A stretch of 64,000 nt of DNA from Gadus chalcogrammus (taxonomy: Eukaryota; Chordata; Actinopteri; Gadiformes; Gadidae). Under the pieces are notes generated by a model. The model saw only the letters and a program-made list of their open reading frames with translations. It searched no databases and had not been told where the DNA came from. A program made the translations under genes and the position numbers. The stretch lies in NCBI RefSeq assembly GCF_026213295.1, contig NC_079415.1, forward strand, positions 33,685,313 through 33,749,312, read 5' to 3'. Positions 34,951 to 46,949 of this stretch are shown here, piece after piece (the first letter of the stretch is position 1; each line of letters opens with the position of its first letter).

Positions 34951-36550
34951 GCGTTATTCGATTGCCTGGTAACCATGGTTACTAATATTCATACTGTTTC
35001 AATAATACATTTGATGGTATTTCCCATCTTTGCTGAGCAACAGTTTTGTTCGAGAGTTCAGTGATTGAAACAAATAAAAGCCCGGGCTATGGAAGGGTTA
35101 CGGTACCACTGTCATGCACCTACCCGATGTCAAGTGGACCGGGTTGAATTCACTGCCGGTCTCTCTTCTTATATCCATCTCACCAAAGATATTTTATTAC
35201 TGTCCTTCTCAACACTCTCTGATCTCACTAAAAAGGCTGGCAGCACAACACGGCAATAACGACGAGATGCGCTGTGCGTAGAGAAGAAAGAATACCCACG
35301 TTGAATTTGCAACATTTTGCAACAAAATATTCTAAATCTGCCCATATATGGACACGTCAGAATGTTGTGGTTTTCCCTCGCTTCAATTCTGCATCTGTGG
35401 CTGCTGGTAATTTAACCTCAAGAACTATACTCTACGGAGCTATTTTCATCATTATTATTATTTATTTATTTTTTGACAGCACAGCGATCCGGGCTATTCC
35501 CAAAAGATCCGGGGCTATAGCCTCGAATGCTCGAATGCTGTAGCCTCGAATGGGTTCTTCAATCTGATTGGTAGTCACACTGGAGATTAGTTTTCCCCCC
35601 CTTTTCGGGGATAATGTTCCCCGTTTGATCTCGGACGTTTGGTTCACTTTTTAACCACACCTTGTGTCCTCAGCGTCTCTGTAAATTATAGTCTCTCTCG
35701 CTCTTGCTCTCGCTCTGAGTCTGATGACACACGTGAACACAAACATGCATATGTGAACGCACACACACGCGTATATTACCACGCACACACATGCAAGCGC
35801 ACACACGCATATATGAATTAACATAAAGACACACACATATAAACATACCATACTATATAGGAACCCAAACACGCAGCCACACAAACACGTGTATGTGAAC
35901 ACAAACAAACACGTATATATGAACACACACACGTGCGTACATATTATAAACACTCAAATATACACGCAGACACACACATGCACACGCCGCACGTGCATCT
36001 ATGAACACACTTACTCAAGTTATGAACACACACACTTACTCACATATGAACACAGACACGCACAGACTACACACACATGTATATATAAACACACACACAC
36101 ACACACACACACTGTGTTTTGATGATTTATATTCATGTACTCAACTATAATCCAAATGCTGCATTTTCTGGGGCTTCTTAAAGTTGATCTTGATTAACCA
36201 TGAAAGGAAGAGATTTTTTAAATCTTTACAAAGACTATATTTCTAATGTTTCTGATTGATTGGTGGTAAATTGTAACATTTTTATACTACAATATTGTGT
36301 CTATTTTCAGACGTTAACAGTTTCATACTGCGGGGCTCTGATATCAGTTTATATTTTGATATGCCTCACATGATGTAAAGCAGATTTTATATTATATTCG
36401 TAATGCAAGCGGTCGAAAAACTATAGATCATGTTGCGATGACTTTAAACTGAGAATTGATTCCTTGTGTTCTGTGGGGAAAAACACAAGCAGCAGAATGT
36501 TCAGTTGTTAAAGATATGTGCACACCTGTTTATGATTAGAAATGTCTGCT

Positions 36551-36810
36551 GCTTCTATTGATTGAGTCCTTGTGTTAATTGTGTTCATGTAAGGGACTGT
36601 TTTTCTATTGTTTGAGTCCTTGTGTTTATTGTGTTCATGTAAGGGACTGTTCTTCTGTTGTTTGAGTCCTTGTGTTTATTGTGTTCATGTAAGGGACTGT
36701 TTTTCTATTGTTTGAGTCCTTGTGTTTATTGTGTTCATGTAAGGGACTGTTCTTCTGTTGTTTGAGTCCTTGTGTTTATTGTGTTCATGTAAGGGACTGT
36801 TTTTCTTTTG
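36551..36810. repeat. 50-bp minisatellite, five copies
   Basis: Five units of exactly 50 bases (tttgagtccttgtgtttatt plus gttcatgtaagggactgt) plus a partial. Block C has four. Confidence 0.93.
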
Positions 36811-37022
36811 TCCTGGTTAATAAAGCATAACGGTGATAGACAACTCAGTGGATCCACTGAATGTTCTCTTGTGTTCAGCAGAGGATCAGTTTTACACTTT
36901 AAGGTCGGGGGTTCACTGAATACAAAAGCACAACAGATGCTTCGTCTACACAACATTAATAATCAGGATACAAGCAAGGTGCATTTCCACCTCAGACTCA
37001 TACGCCCGATGAGGGACGGAGT

Positions 37023-37106
37023 ATGGAGAGAGTTCTAGAAGCGAGCCGACAGGAAACAGCCCAGCTACTGGTGTCCCTCCAGAGACGAGCCTTGCAGGCT
37101 GGTTGA
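37023..37106 (+). other. Short conserved reading frame, function unknown
   Basis: 27 codons from ATG starting MERVLEASRQETAQLL. It is kept in the block C copy (62,091-62,174) with one residue changed. It reads as an amphipathic helix. It may be a remnant of a larger protein (possibly a retroelement Gag-like coiled coil) or chance in a young duplication. I do not recognise a family. Confidence 0.25.
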
Positions 37107-38019
37107 TGCACCACCTCCCCGTCTAACAGGACCCTGAGCCTCCATGCTGAAACACGCAGAGGTGTGTGTTTGAGGCGCTGAGCTGCAGAGGAGGAACCTC
37201 TCCTTCTCTGGCTGCGTGGGAGGGGGCAGTAGGATGGACGCGTCTGATAAATGAGTCGATAGTAAGATGTGAGGCCGTTTATCAAAGCCACGCTTCAGTC
37301 CTGTTATTGCGTGGGGAGCCACTAGGGGGCGGTGAATCCACCTTGGTGGGGTTCACCTTCTGACCAACAGGACCAGGGGGAAGGAGTCTGTGTGTGTGAA
37401 GTGGCAACCTATTTGCTACTCTTGCAGGACGTTTCTGTCCTCGTGTTTTCCGTAAGGCAATAAGCGCCAAAAAAGTAATCCAAGAAGGAAGCGAGGCAGA
37501 TGGAAAAGGAAGAATGCAGCGATTGATACTCAGAACATCGTGAACAAACATTGAACAAATAATAAACGTTTCCAAGTAGAATCCTGGGTCACCTGACAGT
37601 AATACAGAGGAAGAAATCACTTTTTTATGCTTAAATGACGGTTATCTACGGTCAGAAAGCCGTTGCTCCCGTCATGCTCTGAGAACTCAATTAACTCTAA
37701 TTAAAGATGGCTGAGCCAGGTGCCCACATGGTTAATTTACTGCAGTTTACTACAATAAGCTATGCTTTACGGCAGTATACATTTGTGGTAGAAGGAAAAA
37801 ATATGAGCGCAATAAAACCTGCTCTATTGAATAGACATAAATAAGATGTATCAAAATATCAGATAATTATTAATTAATAAGCTTAATTATTATGAATTAA
37901 AGCAAAATCGAAGTTAACAAATTGGGCACAAAGTGTGAACATATACCTCATCGTCTCCATTGCTCTAAAGTGTGTGTGTGGTGGAGGTGGTTGGAATGGT
38001 TGAAGAGCCTTTGGTGCTC

Positions 38020-38020
<1 letters not shown>

Positions 38021-38073
<53 letters not shown>
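38021..38073. repeat. (CA)n microsatellite
   Basis: Pure CA run, present also in block C at 63,002-63,085. Confidence 0.95.
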
Positions 38074-38075
<2 letters not shown>

Positions 38076-38275
38076 AACAAGCGAGCAGAAGACCAAACGC
38101 AACTAAATGAAGAGCAGACTGTATCGCTATAATGAAAGGTTCCACTTTCGCAAGGGGCGCCACTGAAGAACGGTGTTCATCACTGACCTCTCTGGAGGCC
38201 CTGAAGGTCGTGCTCTGTCTGGGTGTCCTGGAGGAGAGCTGGGCGTGGCTGGTGGGATGGTGTTGGCCTGAGGAC

Positions 38276-38627
<352 letters not shown>

Positions 38628-38639
38628 GGGTCTTGCCTG

Positions 38640-39925
38640 CTCTGATGGGTATCGTGTACTTGAGGGTATGCGGGATCCATAAAGAGAGTCTGAAGTTGTA
38701 AAATGACCTGAATGGATCTTCCTGACGACCTTCAGAGCCGTAGGGGGGCGGCTCTTCCTGTGTCTGGTCCCTCCCTCAGGTCCAGGCCTCCTCTGGCTGA
38801 ACTCTACCGTTGGGTACCGGGCTAGGTGAACCTGGGAGAAGGGTTCCCTTACATCAGAACCGATCTGGGACCTGTCCCAGCTAGGGCTCTCTCCAAGCTG
38901 GAGTTGTGCTTTTCTTCAGCGGAGGACGTAAGGAACCCTTCACTCGGCGCTTTGGAGATGCGTGGAGAGGAGCGTTGCAGTGTGTCCCATGGTTCTCTGA
39001 TGAAGACCTTGGTCGTGTTCTACTCGCTGAGAGGAAGGACACACACATCTTCCTCTTGGCCCTTTTCCTTCAGATTCCTGTCGCCATCTTGAAGGATATT
39101 CCAGCTCATGTAGCTGACGTCCCAACAGATTCTCAAACCCCTGGTTTCTCCTGAGGGGCGTGTCTGCAGACCTGTAGACTTCAGACACTGCTCTGTGTCC
39201 CAGCATGCATCTGCTCACTCACACATCCATCAGCAGGCCAACGCTCTAGCGGTGGAGATGCAGATCCAGGAGTTCAGGCATGGGGTTCATTGAATCAGCA
39301 GTCCTCTCTCCATAACGCCCGCTCCTCTCTTCCTCCACTGGAGCTGTAGATGTGTTGGTTGACATGAGGGTTATTGGTGATGATGTCAGGGGGATGTTGC
39401 AGGGTCATGGTCGGCTCTCTGAGCTCGACCTTTAGATTGGATCTGTATGGTTTGAACCCTGAATTCTCCACATAATTCAGCTTATTGTAAAATGGAGTCG
39501 CCGGTTTGCACTGAAGGATTCCATTGGTGTTAGGGTTTGAGGTTTAAGGTCGTTGTGGGACCTACATGGTAGTTCTGCTCTTCGTACGGTTTGGAGGGTT
39601 TTAACTTGTACACACTGGGTGCACAGCAATAGAGGTAGACTGAATAGTAGTGATGACCAACAGCAACAAACAGATCTCCTCAAGGTCAGTCTGCTGGCTG
39701 TGTTTTGATGAAGACCACCGCTGGACTTCAGGATCTTCCTCCGCTCAGCTCCAGGTGAGGCGCTGGTCATTCTTTTCTTTGGTTGGTCCCGGCTGGAAGG
39801 TTTGGGCTCCAGTCGGACGGTTTGTGCTTCCCGCCGTGGAAGGCTCTGAGTGGGGTCCCTTCATTTAGCCTCAAAGCAGTTAGCACTGAACGTGGTAGTC
39901 TGGAGAACCATGAGGACACACCTGG
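38640..39925. other. Unrecognised non-repetitive sequence between blocks B and C
   Basis: About 1.3 kb of normal composition. Open frames of 60-98 codons exist on both strands (for example 38,826-39,092 +, 38,906-39,154 +, 38,940-39,218 -), but none shows a domain I know, and they overlap one another. A real exon here cannot be ruled out. Confidence 0.4.
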
Positions 39926-39934
39926 CAGGTGGTT

Positions 39935-41636
39935 AACCCTAACCCTAACCAACACACCTAACCACCACCCTTACCACCCACCCTAACCACCACCCTAACC
40001 AACACCCCCTAACCAACACCACCCTAACCACCACCACCCTAACCCCCCCCCAACACCACCCTAACCACCACCCTAACCACCACCACCCTAACCACCACCC
40101 TAACCACCACCACCCTAACCACCACCCTAACCAACACCCTAACCACCACCACCCTAACCCTAACCACCACCACCCTAACCACCACCCTAACCACCACCCC
40201 CCCCCCTAACCACCACCACCCTAACCACCACCCTAACCAACACCACCCTAACCCACCACCCTAACCACCCCCCACCACCACCCAACCACCCAACCTCCAA
40301 CACCACCCTAACCAACACCACCCTAACCACCATCCTAACCACCACCACCCTAACCACCACCCTAACCAACACCACCCTAACCAACACCACCCTAACCACA
40401 CCACCCTAACCACCACCCTCCACCACCCCACCACCCTAACCACCACCTAACCAACACCACCCTAACCCCACCACCCTAACCACACCCTACCACCACACCC
40501 TAACCCCACCCTAACCACCACCCTAACCAACACCACCCTAACCACCACCCTAACCAACCACCCTAACCAACACCCTAACCACCACCCTAACCACCACCCT
40601 AACCACCACCACCACCACCACCACCCTCCCCACACCACCACCCACCTAACCACCACCCTAACCACCACCCTAACCAACACCCTAACCACCACCCTAACCA
40701 ACCCACCCTCCACCAACCTAACCACCACCCCCCTACCACCCTAACCACCACCACCCTAACAACCACCCTAACCACCACCACCCTAACCACCGACACCCTA
40801 ACCACCACCCTAACCACCACCACCCTAATCACCACCCTAATCACCACCACCCTAACCCTAACCACCACCACCCTAATCACCACCCTAATCACCACCACCC
40901 TAAACACCACCCTAACCACCACCACCCTAATCACCACCACCCTAACCACCACCACCCTAACCAACACCACCCTAACCACCACCACCCTAATCACCACCCT
41001 AACCACCACCACCCTAACAACCACCCTAACCAACACCACCCTAACCACCACCCTAACCAACACCACTCTAACCACCACACCCTAACCACCACCACCCTAA
41101 CCAACACCACCCTAACCACCACCACCCTAACCACCACCACCCTAACCAACACCCTAACCACCACCCTAACCACCACCCTAACCACCACCACCATGACCAA
41201 CACCCTAACCCTAACCAACACCACCCTAACCACCACCACCCTAACCACCACCACCCTAACCACCACCCCACCCTAACCACCACCACCCTAACCAACACCA
41301 CCTAACCACCACCACCCTAATCACCACCCTAACCACCACCACCCTAACAACCACCCTAACCAACACCACCCTAACCACCACCCTAACCAACACCACTCTA
41401 ACCACCACCACCCTAACCACCACCACCCTAACCAACACCACCCTAACCACCACCACCCTAACCACCACCACCCTAACCAACACCCTAACCACCACCCTAA
41501 CCACCACCACCATGACCAACACCCTAACCAACACCACCCTAACCAACACCACCCTAACCACCACCACCCTAACCACCACCACCCTAACCACCACCAACAC
41601 CCTAAGCACCACCCTAAGCACCACCACCCTAAAGAG
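39935..41636 (+). repeat. CCCTAACC(ACC)n telomere-like minisatellite
   Basis: About 1.7 kb of ccctaaccaccaccctaacc text, opening with accctaaccctaaccaaca. The hexamer ccctaa (the C-strand of vertebrate telomere repeat TTAGGG) is embedded in units with (acc)n and aacacc spacers of variable length. No coding content. The Val/Arg-rich frames on the minus strand are artefacts. Confidence 0.93.
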
Positions 41637-43312
41637 AGCCTGCTGTAGCCTACCTCACTGTGAGCCTACACATAGTCCCCCTAAAGAGAGCCCGCTGTAG
41701 CCTACCTCACTATGAGCCTACACATAGTCCCCCTAAAGAGAGCCCGCTGTAGCCTACCTCACTGTGAGCCTACACATAGTCCCCTAAAGAGAGCCCGCTG
41801 TAGCCTACCTCACTATGAGCCTACACATAGTCCCCCTAAAGAGAGCCTGCTGTAGCCTACCTCACTGTGAGCCTACAGTCCCCCTAAAGAGAGCCCGCTG
41901 TAGCCTACCTCACTGTGAGCCTACACATAGTCCCCCTAAAGAGAGCCCGCTGTAGCCTACCTCACTATGAGCCTACACATAGTCCCCCTAAAGAGAGCCC
42001 GCTGTAGCCTACCTCACTGTGAGCCTACAGTCCCCCTAAAGAGAGCCCGCTGTAGCCTACCTCACTGTGAGCCTACACATAGTCCCCCTAAAGAGAGCCT
42101 GCTGTAGCCTACCTCACTGTGAGCCTACACATAGTCCCCCTAAAGAGAGCCCGCTGTAGCCTACCTCACTGTGAGCCTACACATAGTCCCCCTAAAGAGA
42201 GCCCGCTGTAGCCTACCTCACTATGAGCCTACACATAGTCCCCCTAAAGAGAGCCTGCTGTAGCCTACCTCACTGTGAGCCTACACATAGTCCCCCTAAA
42301 GAGAGCTGCTGTAGCCTACCTCACTGTGAGCCTACACATAGTCCCCCTAAAGAGAGCTGGTGTAGCCTACCTCACTATGAGCCTACACATAGTCCCCCTA
42401 AAGAGAGCCCGCTGTAGCCTACCTCACTATGAGCCTACACATAGTCCCCCTAAAGAGACCCGCTGTAGCCTACCTCACTATGAGCCTACACATAGTCCCC
42501 TAAAGAGAGCCCGCTGTAGCCTACCTATGAGCCTACACATAGTCCCCCTAAAGAGAGCCTGCTGTAGCCTACCTCACTATGAGCCTAACATAGTCCCCCT
42601 AAAGAGAGCCCGCTGTAGCCTACCTCACTATGAGCCTACATAGTCCCCCTAAAGAGAGCCCGCTGTAGCCTACCTCACTGTGAGCCTACACATAGTCCCC
42701 CTAAAGAGAGCCCGCTGTAGCCTACCTCATACTGTGAGCCTACACATAGTCCCCTAAAGAGAGCCTGCTGTAGCCTACCTCACTGTGAGCCTACACATAG
42801 TCCCCCTAAAGAGAGCCTGGTGTAGCCTACCTCACTGTGAGCCTCACATAGTCCCCCTAAAGAGAGCCCGCTGTAGCCTACCTCACTATGAGCCTACACA
42901 TAGTCCCTAAAGAGAGCCTGCTGTAGCCTACCTCACTATGAGCCTACACATAGTCCCCCTAAAGAGAGCCCGCTGTAGCCTACCTCACTGTGAGCCTACA
43001 CATAGCCCCCCTAAAGAGAGCCTGCTGTAGCCTACCTCACTGTGAGCCTACACATAGTCCCCCTAAAGAGAGCCTGCTGTAGCCTACCTCACAGTGAGCC
43101 TACACATAGTCCCCTAAAGAGAGCTGGTGTAGCCTACCTCACTGTGAGCCTACACATAGTCCCCCTAAAGAGAGCCTGCTGTAGCCTACCTCACTGTGAG
43201 CCTACACATAGTCCCCCTAAAGAGAGCCCGCTGTAGCCTACCTCACTATGAGCCTACACATAGTCCCCCTAAAGAGAGCCTGGTGTAGCCTACCTCACAG
43301 TGAGCCTACTAT
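41632..43312 (+). repeat. 52-bp satellite, about 32 copies
   Basis: Head-to-tail units of about 52 bases: ctaaagagagcc, gctgtagcctacctcact, tgagcctacacatagtcccc. Point changes (cccgctg/cctgctg, ctatgag/ctgtgag) and small deletions alternate among units. The junction with the preceding array is seamless: both share ccctaa, read accaccaccctaaagagagc. No spacers of constant length, so not a CRISPR. Confidence 0.95.
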
Positions 43313-43363
43313 GACGCTCTCATTAATCATTGATGGAAGAGGAAACAACCGGAGTCACTGACC

Positions 43364-43605
43364 GCTGCTGGCGTGCTCCCGGGGGGAGTCCGGGCTCCCA
43401 GGGGGCTCCGGGTCCATCTGGGGGCCGCACAGCCCCTGGCCCTGCACCGGCTGCTCCAGCAGTAGCTCCCAGTCGGGTTAGCGGGTAGCAGCGCGGACCG
43501 CCGGAGCACCTCGGCGCGTACACCCCCGCAGAAGACGCCCTCTCGCCGGGCGCACACCGGGCAGCGGCCGCAGCCCGGCTCCCGCACGATCTCCGTGCAC
43601 GTGTC
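43364..43605 (-). pseudogene. IGFBP first-exon fragment (insulin-like growth factor binding protein N-terminal domain)
   Basis: Minus strand. A Cys-rich run CTEIVREPGCGRCPVCARRE, GVFCGG, then (next frame) YAPRCSGGPRCYPL, then (third frame) ELLLEQPVQGQGLCGPQMDP. This is the second half of the IGFBP N-terminal domain (GCGCC..CA, CGVY.PRC..GLRCYP, QG.G.C). Two single-base frame breaks fall in G/C runs (near 43,524 and 43,472). A plausible donor G|GTCAGT lies at 43,363. The signal peptide and first Cys half are missing, and later exons (thyroglobulin type-1 domain) were not found downstream on this strand. It may be a captured fragment, a pseudogene, or an error-laden piece of a real IGFBP. Confidence 0.7.
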
Positions 43606-43685
43606 TGTCGGTGCCAACAGTCGGTTTTTGACGTTCTCGGAGTGAGACTGTGTTGCTTTTGCTCTGTTTGACTCTTGAGCTGCTG

Positions 43686-43686
<1 letters not shown>

Positions 43687-43726
<40 letters not shown>

Positions 43727-43740
43727 GGTGTGTGTGTGTG

Positions 43741-43791
<51 letters not shown>
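43687..43791. repeat. (TG)n microsatellite
   Basis: TG run with two TTG interruptions. The 5' flank matches that of the run at 3,178. Confidence 0.95.
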
Positions 43792-43792
<1 letters not shown>

Positions 43793-43799
43793 ATGGAGT

Positions 43800-45480
43800 T
43801 GGTACAGGTAAATCAGTTAGTTAATGATTGATGGTTTTACTGACAGCTCTGACTCAGGTCGAGGTCGGGTCCTGATCTGAGGTGTTTCTGACGGCGTGGA
43901 TGAGATCTCTTTACTATGTTTATTTGGTTTGTTGTCTTGTCTTTTTCCTAACTCTGAAAAGTCTTTACTCGTTTTCTACCCTTCAAAGTAATACAAATGT
44001 TTCCTTATCTTTCATCAGATTGTATTTGATTTGTTGGGAGTCACTTGAGTTCACAGCAGACGATACAAAGTACAGCAGACTTAATACCCTTGACGTAACT
44101 TCAGTTCCGCTGTTTTAAAACCTCGCACATCTTACTGAGACATGTTGGATTTATGGCTTTATAGTGGCGTCCTCAACCAAAACACCCTTTGCTCCGTCTT
44201 ATCTTATCAATTGATACGTTATGGGTTGTGTGTTCTGGTGAAGCCCAGCACTGAACATCATAAGGGTTTTAGGTGTAAGTTAGATATTGTTTAAAGCCCT
44301 CCTTCCTCATTCCATCGGTCTTCACTAAGGAGCCCCTAGCAGCTCCATCTTTACTCTCAGAACCTTTAGAACCGTGTTTCCACGTTCTGTCCTCGGCTAC
44401 AGAATACTTCCTTTGTGGATTTGGCGAACTACCTGAATCTCTTAATTGCACGGATCTTACTTATCCATTCCTTTTGTGTCTTTTATACTTTCATTACGAC
44501 ACGGGGCAGCACACGTTTTCATCAAAGAGAGGCTAAGGTACAGTTTGCTTAATTTCATGTTTTCTTACGATTTTCGGTCATATCTTCTCACTGTATTAAT
44601 ATATTCTAAATGAATCAGTTTCCAGTCCAAGTTAAGTGTTCCCAAGTTTCTGCTGTAAAAGAGATATTGATCTAAGAGAGACAATCTGTCTGAATAAAGG
44701 AATATGGGTCAGAACATCAATAACTAGTTTCAATGTGTTGGGGGTGTTTTCATAAGGAACCTCTGGTCCAGACAGGGAACAGAACTCACATTGGATTCCA
44801 ATGGAAAACGGTTTGGATTCAAACATTCCCTGTTTTGTGCAGAAAGGACGAGTTGTGACAATCTCTTGGACTGTGTGTGTGTAGTGTGTTGTGGAGGTTT
44901 ATTGGTAACATAAGTGACTTATTGTTGGTTTGATGAGCGTCGATAACGTTTCATTACCCTGATCTTTGCACTCTTGATGCCAGTGACTCCACTCTGTGGA
45001 AGAGACGTTTCAGTGGTTCCCGTTGTGAGGGGGCAACATTTCCTCCAACACTAATCACAGTCGGCCATCTCTGAAAGTACACCGCGTTATCAACTGCTCG
45101 CAGTCTGTCATGGTCAGACTGTACCCTCAGGGAGACTTTTTCTTGTTGCATTTACTTAAAAAATGGAAACATGGATTATTAATATTCTTACTTTGTGAAT
45201 GGTTCATTTTTATTTGATAGCAATACATAGCTGTGACATGGGGTATTCAAACCTGTAAATATGAATCCCCACTTTGTATTCAGTGTGTCCCAGCTCTTAC
45301 TTAATCTCCCCACAGAGAGTTAACAATGGATGGTTGTCTCTTGGGCTGGGTAGACCATCAGTTTGTGGTAGATAGTGGTAGAGTGTGTAGATCTAGACAT
45401 AGATTGTGATAGAGTGTGTTGATCTAGATATAGATAGTGATAAAGTGTGTATCTCTGTCACCTAGAGATAGATAGTGCTA
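43800..45480. other. Intergenic, no gene seen
   Basis: About 1.7 kb of ordinary AT-balanced sequence. Short frames (for example 43,882-44,118 +, 44,954-45,151 -) lack recognisable domains. From 45,360 a loose repeat of atagatagtgatagagtgtg precedes the TG run. Confidence 0.5.
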
Positions 45481-45512
45481 GTGTGTATCTATCTAGACAT
45501 AGATAGTGATAG

Positions 45513-45515
<3 letters not shown>

Positions 45516-45551
<36 letters not shown>

Positions 45552-45567
45552 TGGTGTGTGTGTTGTG

Positions 45568-45598
<31 letters not shown>

Positions 45599-45620
45599 TG
45601 TTGTTGTGTGTGTGTGTGTG
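45516..45620. repeat. (TG)n microsatellite
   Basis: TG run with TGG and TTG interruptions, upstream of the decayed exon 1. Confidence 0.94.
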
Positions 45621-45732
45621 GTATCAGAGAGGAGGAGGACAGTCTTTTCCACAAGAATTCCCCATATGGTACCAAATACAATCCACAAAAACAATATGTA
45701 GTTGTGTTTGTGTCCAGGTCTCCAGTCTACTA

Positions 45733-45812
45733 GGTGAGGAGAGAGAGGATGGGGGTCCTACCTCTAAGACCACTCTGTCTGGGGAACATGGCCGCCCGGA
45801 GCAAGCTAAGAG
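45733..45812 (+). pseudogene. NLR gene C exon 1, start codon lost
   Basis: Encodes GEEREDGGPTSKTTLSGEHG and Lys-rich residues to AG|GTACG, phase 2. This is the same leader as exon 1 of gene A. Where A reads cttctatggatgaggag, C reads ctactaggtgaggag: two bases fewer, and the ATG is gone. Unless translation starts further upstream or in another exon, the protein lacks its normal start. The intron after it retains the uninterrupted tgttgtccatctcag site. Confidence 0.75.
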
Positions 45813-46017
45813 GTACGAAGAGGATCTCTCTGTCTGTGACTGTTGTCCATCTCAGAGCTCCGCAGTGATACCATCATGACTCCATCACTAGTCTGAGTAA
45901 CATCTGTGTTGTGTTGTGTGTGTGGTGTGTGTGTGTGTGGGTGTGTGGTGGTTGTGTGTGTGTGTGTGTGCTGGTGTGTGTGTGTGGTGTGTGTGTGTGT
46001 GTGTGTGTTGTGTTGAA

Positions 46018-46085
46018 GCCCAGAGCAGCAGCAGAGATCAGCTCCCCTGGACACCAGCTGTGTCTCCATGAAGTGACTGGTTTCT
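46018..46085 (+). pseudogene. NLR gene C decayed cassette exon (no donor)
   Basis: After gaagcccag it carries cctggacaccagctgtgtct and catgaagtgactgg, then diverges to tttctggaagaattactg. No GAG|GTAGG donor is present. Confidence 0.55.
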
Positions 46086-46182
46086 GGAAGAATTACTGTT
46101 TTGACCAAAGTGAGTATATATCAGAGATTATGAAAACAACAATAAATCAAACAACACTAAATCCTGGATCTTGTTTATCTAG

Positions 46183-46299
46183 AAGAGTCCAGCAGCAGAG
46201 AGCAGACTCCCCTGGACCCAGCTGTGTCTCCATGAAGAGTGACCACTCTATGAATCGACCTCCTCTCCTTAAAGATGGACGCCCCTCCAGAGAGGAGAG
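46183..46299 (+). CDS. NLR gene C cassette exon (intact)
   Basis: 117 nt (39 codons), phase 2-2, from gtttatctag to GAG|GTAGG. It encodes RVQQQRADSPGPSCVSMKSD, then HSMNRPPLLKDGRPSREER. This is the best cassette of block C. Confidence 0.8.
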
Positions 46300-46421
46300 G
46301 TAGGAGTATTAAACAGACGATGACAACAGAACAGTTGGTTGTTATCAGACTCTACTGATACTCTCTCTCACAATCAATCATTAACTAACTGAAGAGGATT
46401 ACTGGTTTACCTATACTCCCT

Positions 46422-46435
46422 TACACACACACACA

Positions 46436-46476
<41 letters not shown>

Positions 46477-46525
46477 ACACACACACACACACACACACCA
46501 CACACACACCACACACACACACACA
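46422..46525. repeat. (CA)n microsatellite, irregular
   Basis: CA run with several ACCAC interruptions between two cassette exons. Confidence 0.93.
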
Positions 46526-46612
46526 AGCCATTTACCAATAAATCATCCACAAGCAGATAAGTGCAATCAACTGTTTTAGTGATTGTTGACTTGTTCTATC
46601 TTGTTTATCTAG

Positions 46613-46725
46613 AGAGTCCAAGCAGCAGAGAGCATACTCCCTGGACCCAGCTGTGTCTCCAGAAGAGTGACCGCTCTATTATCGACGCTCCTAACCTTAA
46701 AGAGGAAGACCCTCAGAGAGGAGAG
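46613..46725 (+). pseudogene. NLR gene C second cassette exon (deletions)
   Basis: From gtttatctag to GAGAG|GTAGG, 113 nt. It has lost bases in gcatactccctggaccc (one C) and ctccagaagagtg (TG of ATG). The tail differs (KEEDPQRGE in place of KDGRPSREE). Confidence 0.6.
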
Positions 46726-46830
46726 GTAGGTACTAAACAGACAATAACAGCAGAACAGTTTATACATCAGAAGATGATAAAACACAAGCAATCTATCAAA
46801 CGACCCTAAATCCTGGTTATGATTTTCTAG

Positions 46831-46947
46831 AAGATTCCAGCCTAGCAGAGAGCAGACTACCCTGGACCAGCTGTGTCTCCATGAAGAGTGACCACTCTAA
46901 GGGAGAACCTGGAGTTTAAGATGGAATCAGTCCTATTGAGAAGAGAG
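46831..46947 (+). pseudogene. NLR gene C third cassette exon (frameshifted)
   Basis: From gattttctag to GAGAG|GTGAGG. It contains gcagactaccctggaccagc with a base lost after ggacc, so the frame runs to a stop at catgaagagtga. The 3' part (ggagaacctggagtttaaga) is diverged. Confidence 0.6.
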
Positions 46948-46949
46948 GT

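Noticed and set aside
38826..39218. Overlapping 80-90-codon frames on both strands as a possible gene
   Set aside because: No recognisable domain, no consistent splice sites, and strands conflict. Left as unrecognised sequence.
40187..41627. Val/Arg- and Trp/Gly-rich minus-strand frames
   Set aside because: Complement of the ccctaaccacc array; all frames open by composition.
39935..41636. A true chromosome end
   Set aside because: The ccctaa hexamers are separated by accacc spacers and the array is flanked on both sides by non-telomeric DNA.
41632..43312. CRISPR-like array (regular ~52-bp repeats)
   Set aside because: Units are contiguous with no unique spacers, and the host is a vertebrate. 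This is satellite DNA.
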